A DNA stretch of 46,097 nucleotides from contig JAQQAI010000092.1 of the NCBI GenBank assembly GCA_028532915.1, positions 1 through 46,097 of the forward strand. Direction: 5' to 3'. Position numbers and translations under genes: made by a program. The notes beneath the pieces were generated by a model that worked only from the letters and a program-made list of their open reading frames with translations, was not told where the DNA came from and made no database searches. The stretch is from Sphaerochaetaceae bacterium. Its GTDB lineage: Bacteria > Spirochaetota > Spirochaetia > Sphaerochaetales > Sphaerochaetaceae. Positions 43,852 through 46,097 of the stretch are shown in pieces (the stretch's first letter is position 1; each line of letters begins with the position of its first letter).

Positions 43852-44877
43852 TCAGATTGTCGAAAAACTGTAGATTGTCGTATGGTCGAAATCTTTCTCC
43901 CTGTCATAGAGCGATGAGGGAAAATTATCGTGATTCACCGCATCAGGATAATGCTGTGTCTCCAGGCAGAACCCGTAGTGTTTTTCGTAAGGGGTTCCTT
44001 CCTTATCGACATCGCTGCCGTCAAGGAAATTACCGCTGTAGAACTGAACAGATTCGAGCGTCGTATAGACTTTCATCCGCCTGCCGCTCTCACTTTCGTT
44101 CACCACGGCCAAAGCTGTGGAGAGAGTATTGTCCTCAGCGGCGATCATACAGTGATCATACCCGCCGGCTTTCTCGATTTCGGCTCCGATCTTTTTTGGA
44201 GAAGTGAAATCCAGAGGTGTCGACTTCACTGAAGCGATCACTCCTGTCGGTACCAGTTCATCATCAACGAGCAGATATCTGTCACAGTTGAGATAGAGCT
44301 CATGATCGAGTACTGAATCTGAACCTTTCAGATTGAAATAGGCATGATTGGTAAGATTAAGAGGAGTCTTTCCGCTGCACTTCCCGTGATACTGTATGGT
44401 CAGATTTCCCTCATCATCCAATGAATAGTCAACACTCAGATCAACACCTGCAGGAAAACCCATATCATTTTCCGGAGAATTCAACGTCAGATGGAGAACG
44501 GGACACTTGTCGTCTCCTTTCTCCTCGGCTTCGAAAATCCGGTGATTGAAACCGTCAAAACCGCTGTGGAGAGTATGTTCTCCGGCATTCTTGTCCAGGT
44601 GATAGGTAATACCGTCCAAGGTGAATTCGGCGTTCCGGATCCTGTTGGCATACCGCCCGACTATCGCACCGAAATATGTAGAGTTGTCTTCATATTCTGC
44701 GAGTGTCCCGTAGGACAGAACGACATTAGCCACATTGCCATTCTTATCGGGGACATTCATCTCCACCAGAGTTCCGCCGAACGTGCTGATGACCGCTGAA
44801 TAGGCTCCCGCTTTCAAGGTATACAGATATGCCGTCTCCCCTTTTTTTGTCTGTCCGTGAAGAGTCTTCGTGATCAT
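43852..44877 (-). CDS. galM: aldose 1-epimerase (mutarotase)
   Basis: A 341-residue enzyme of normal length that interconverts alpha and beta anomers of galactose, glucose and related aldoses. Active residues are His104 (HTLHSG), His178 (NLTNHAYFNL), Asp241 (GGYDH) and Glu306 (LETQHYPDA). Also seen are GRYANRI (74-80) and ANRIRNAEF. GGAGGGAGG precedes the ATG. No signal peptide is present. It lies near the CUT2 operon and may serve its sugar, but it has no operon partner except the NDK-like gene 16 bases upstream. Confidence 0.93.
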   Translation of the reverse strand: MITKTLHGQTKKGETAYLYTLKAGAYSAVISTFGGTLVEMNVPDKNGNVANVVLSYGTLAEYEDNSTYFGAIVGRYANRIRNAEFTLDGITYHLDKNAGEHTLHSGFDGFNHRIFEAEEKGDDKCPVLHLTLNSPENDMGFPAGVDLSVDYSLDDEGNLTIQYHGKCSGKTPLNLTNHAYFNLKGSDSVLDHELYLNCDRYLLVDDELVPTGVIASVKSTPLDFTSPKKIGAEIEKAGGYDHCMIAAEDNTLSTALAVVNESESGRRMKVYTTLESVQFYSGNFLDGSDVDKEGTPYEKHYGFCLETQHYPDAVNHDNFPSSLYDREKDFDHTTIYSFSTI

Positions 44878-44893
44878 CCCCTCCCTCCTGTTT

Positions 44894-46081
44894 TTATGAA
44901 ACTATCATCAAGTATGACTTCATTATCTCTGCACAGCTGTTCTCGTGGATTCTCACAACACCCATTTCACGGATAGCGCTTTCCGGAGAATCTGAAGCAT
45001 GTGCAGTATTGACCATGACATTCGAACCGAACTCTCTTCTGATCGTCCCGCCCGGTGCCTTCAGAGGATCTGTAGGCCCGAGAACGTCTCTGATCTTCTG
45101 TATGGCATTCTCTCCTTCATAGATGAGAATCATACACTTCACACTGCCTGGATTGTTCAACTCTTCGAGAGGACACTGACTCGGACGCGATCCCGACATG
45201 AACTCGACGATCTGTTCGAACTGGTCAACTGCATACTCCATGCCGACCGATTCGGTAAGCGCTTGCTGAACACTCTCGGAAAAATGCATGTTGAATTGAT
45301 TCTCAAGATGTTCTTTCGCCTTTTTAGCGAAAATGGGTGACAGTTTCTCTTTGAGGGTATCTTTAACCGAACCGTAGAAGTCAAGACCTTCAGCTACACT
45401 CATCCGGTGAACCTTGACGCCGACAATTCTCAAGCCTGTTCTGCTGAACATGTCGATGATCGTTCCGGGTTTACTTGATGCATATTTCCAGTTGTCCGGC
45501 TTGATGATCACCAGTGACCGCTGAACCTGTTCAGGATTGGGATACACGATATTCTCAACGATATTCTTCTCTTCGGGCAGCCATCGGGCAAACAAGGCCA
45601 GATGGGCATCTGCGGTAGACTGCAGTCTTGGAGTGAGCACTGCCGGCTCGAAATATGTGATATTCGCAGGATCATCATTCGAAACGATCAAATCTGCATA
45701 TGTGTCGCGGATATTCTCACCCGTAAGCAGTTCGATGTTCTTACTTTCAGGGTGAATCGGACCGCAGATAGCACTGAGCTTTTCGCAGGTATTTTCCCCT
45801 CTGAACACAAGAAGAAGTGATCTGTGTCTGCGCCCTTTCGATGGGACCAGATTCTTCTCGACGTATGAAGCCAGCATCTCGTTCGTCTTTCCAACATCAC
45901 CGTCATCGAGTTCTCTGATCAAAGCGGCATAGTCTGATACAAACTGCTGATCCGGAGCAATCATCTGAGCTCCCACAAGTTCGACATCGGAACGAGACAG
46001 CAGGCGCGCCAACACACCACCTGTACGACTTTTTGCAATTGTGTATGGTGTTACCAATACGTACGATAAAGAATTTTCCAT
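44894..46081 (-). CDS. tandem nucleoside diphosphate kinase-like protein B
   Basis: A 395-residue paralogue of the protein at 28330-29526, alike from end to end. The C-terminal half has SLVIIKPDNW (189-198), QIVEFMSG, LGPTDPLKAPGGTIRREFG and NTAHASDS with His361; here the normal H-x-S-D-S is kept, unlike the other copy. The N-terminal half repeats the fold (YVLVTPYTIAKSRTGGVLARLL, LLLVFRGENTCEKLSAICG, GENIRDTYADLI) but has no histidine in the catalytic place. GGAGGG precedes the ATG at 46081, and the gene is complete in the window. It is followed by aldose 1-epimerase on the same strand. Phosphate exchange between nucleotides is likely for this copy. Confidence 0.87.
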   Translation of the reverse strand: MENSLSYVLVTPYTIAKSRTGGVLARLLSRSDVELVGAQMIAPDQQFVSDYAALIRELDDGDVGKTNEMLASYVEKNLVPSKGRRHRSLLLVFRGENTCEKLSAICGPIHPESKNIELLTGENIRDTYADLIVSNDDPANITYFEPAVLTPRLQSTADAHLALFARWLPEEKNIVENIVYPNPEQVQRSLVIIKPDNWKYASSKPGTIIDMFSRTGLRIVGVKVHRMSVAEGLDFYGSVKDTLKEKLSPIFAKKAKEHLENQFNMHFSESVQQALTESVGMEYAVDQFEQIVEFMSGSRPSQCPLEELNNPGSVKCMILIYEGENAIQKIRDVLGPTDPLKAPGGTIRREFGSNVMVNTAHASDSPESAIREMGVVRIHENSCAEIMKSYLMIVS

Positions 46082-46097
46082 GAAACTTTATCCCTCC

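Noticed and set aside
1-46097. CRISPR array, defence system, prophage or biosynthetic cluster
   Set aside because: No regular repeat-spacer pattern, nuclease-helicase sets, phage structural genes or synthase modules were found on either strand.

Overview
The window most resembles a chromosomal stretch from a free-living or host-associated anaerobic spirochaete, perhaps Sphaerochaeta-like. The placement is moderate and rests on gene style rather than a marker gene: sugar-binding proteins with mature ends such as FAAGAQEE and FASGQQE, two very long nucleoside-diphosphate-kinase-like proteins, DUF1207-like outer-membrane barrels, and many carbohydrate genes with strong AGGAGG ribosome sites. No rRNA, tRNA, CRISPR array, intact transposon, prophage or defence island was found.

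Layout. 1-549 is AT-rich and nearly gene-free. 550-5153 holds a methyltransferase-like gene, a tocopherol-cyclase-like gene interrupted by an in-frame stop, a small membrane protein, a xanthine/urate-type permease and a small membrane protein with a cysteine-containing tail. 5325-5524 is a group II intron 5' remnant lying against the terminator of a 928-residue lipoprotein 5'-nucleotidase (5573-8359). 8483-12702 carries housekeeping genes (RlmI-type methyltransferase, a 56-residue basic protein, YidD, uridine kinase), two unknown proteins and a ketose-3-epimerase-like gene. The epimerase gene overlaps the 3' end of a sedoheptulokinase-like gene (12699-14060). 14118-15911 is an MFS transporter divergent from a gamma-class carbonic anhydrase.

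16183-24633 is a polyol/ketose operon: LacI regulator, ABC binding protein, two permeases, xylulokinase-like kinase, zinc alcohol dehydrogenase and two short-chain dehydrogenases. The likely route is import of a polyol, oxidation to a ketose and phosphorylation. No ATPase gene is present, so a shared ATPase elsewhere is inferred. 24637-33783 contains a HAD phosphatase, a mannitol-phosphate-dehydrogenase-like protein with altered active-site residues, two EamA transporters, the first NDK-like protein, a DsrE-like protein and two tandem DUF1207-like barrels.

33842-36756 holds a nitrilase-family amidase and transketolase. 36902-43566 is a second sugar system: a CUT2 (ribose/AI-2-type) ABC transporter with two permeases, one two-domain ATPase, a binding protein and a glutamine-amidotransferase-like protein. 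It is divergent from a LacI-family regulator. Aldose 1-epimerase and the second NDK-like protein close the window.

The most notable theme is duplication followed by loss of active-site residues. The 5'-nucleotidase has a metal-site-dead copy of its phosphatase domain. Both NDK-like proteins have an N-terminal NDK-like half with no catalytic histidine. The mannitol-type dehydrogenase has lost two active-site residues. I did not find a gene set that I would call a wholly new system.
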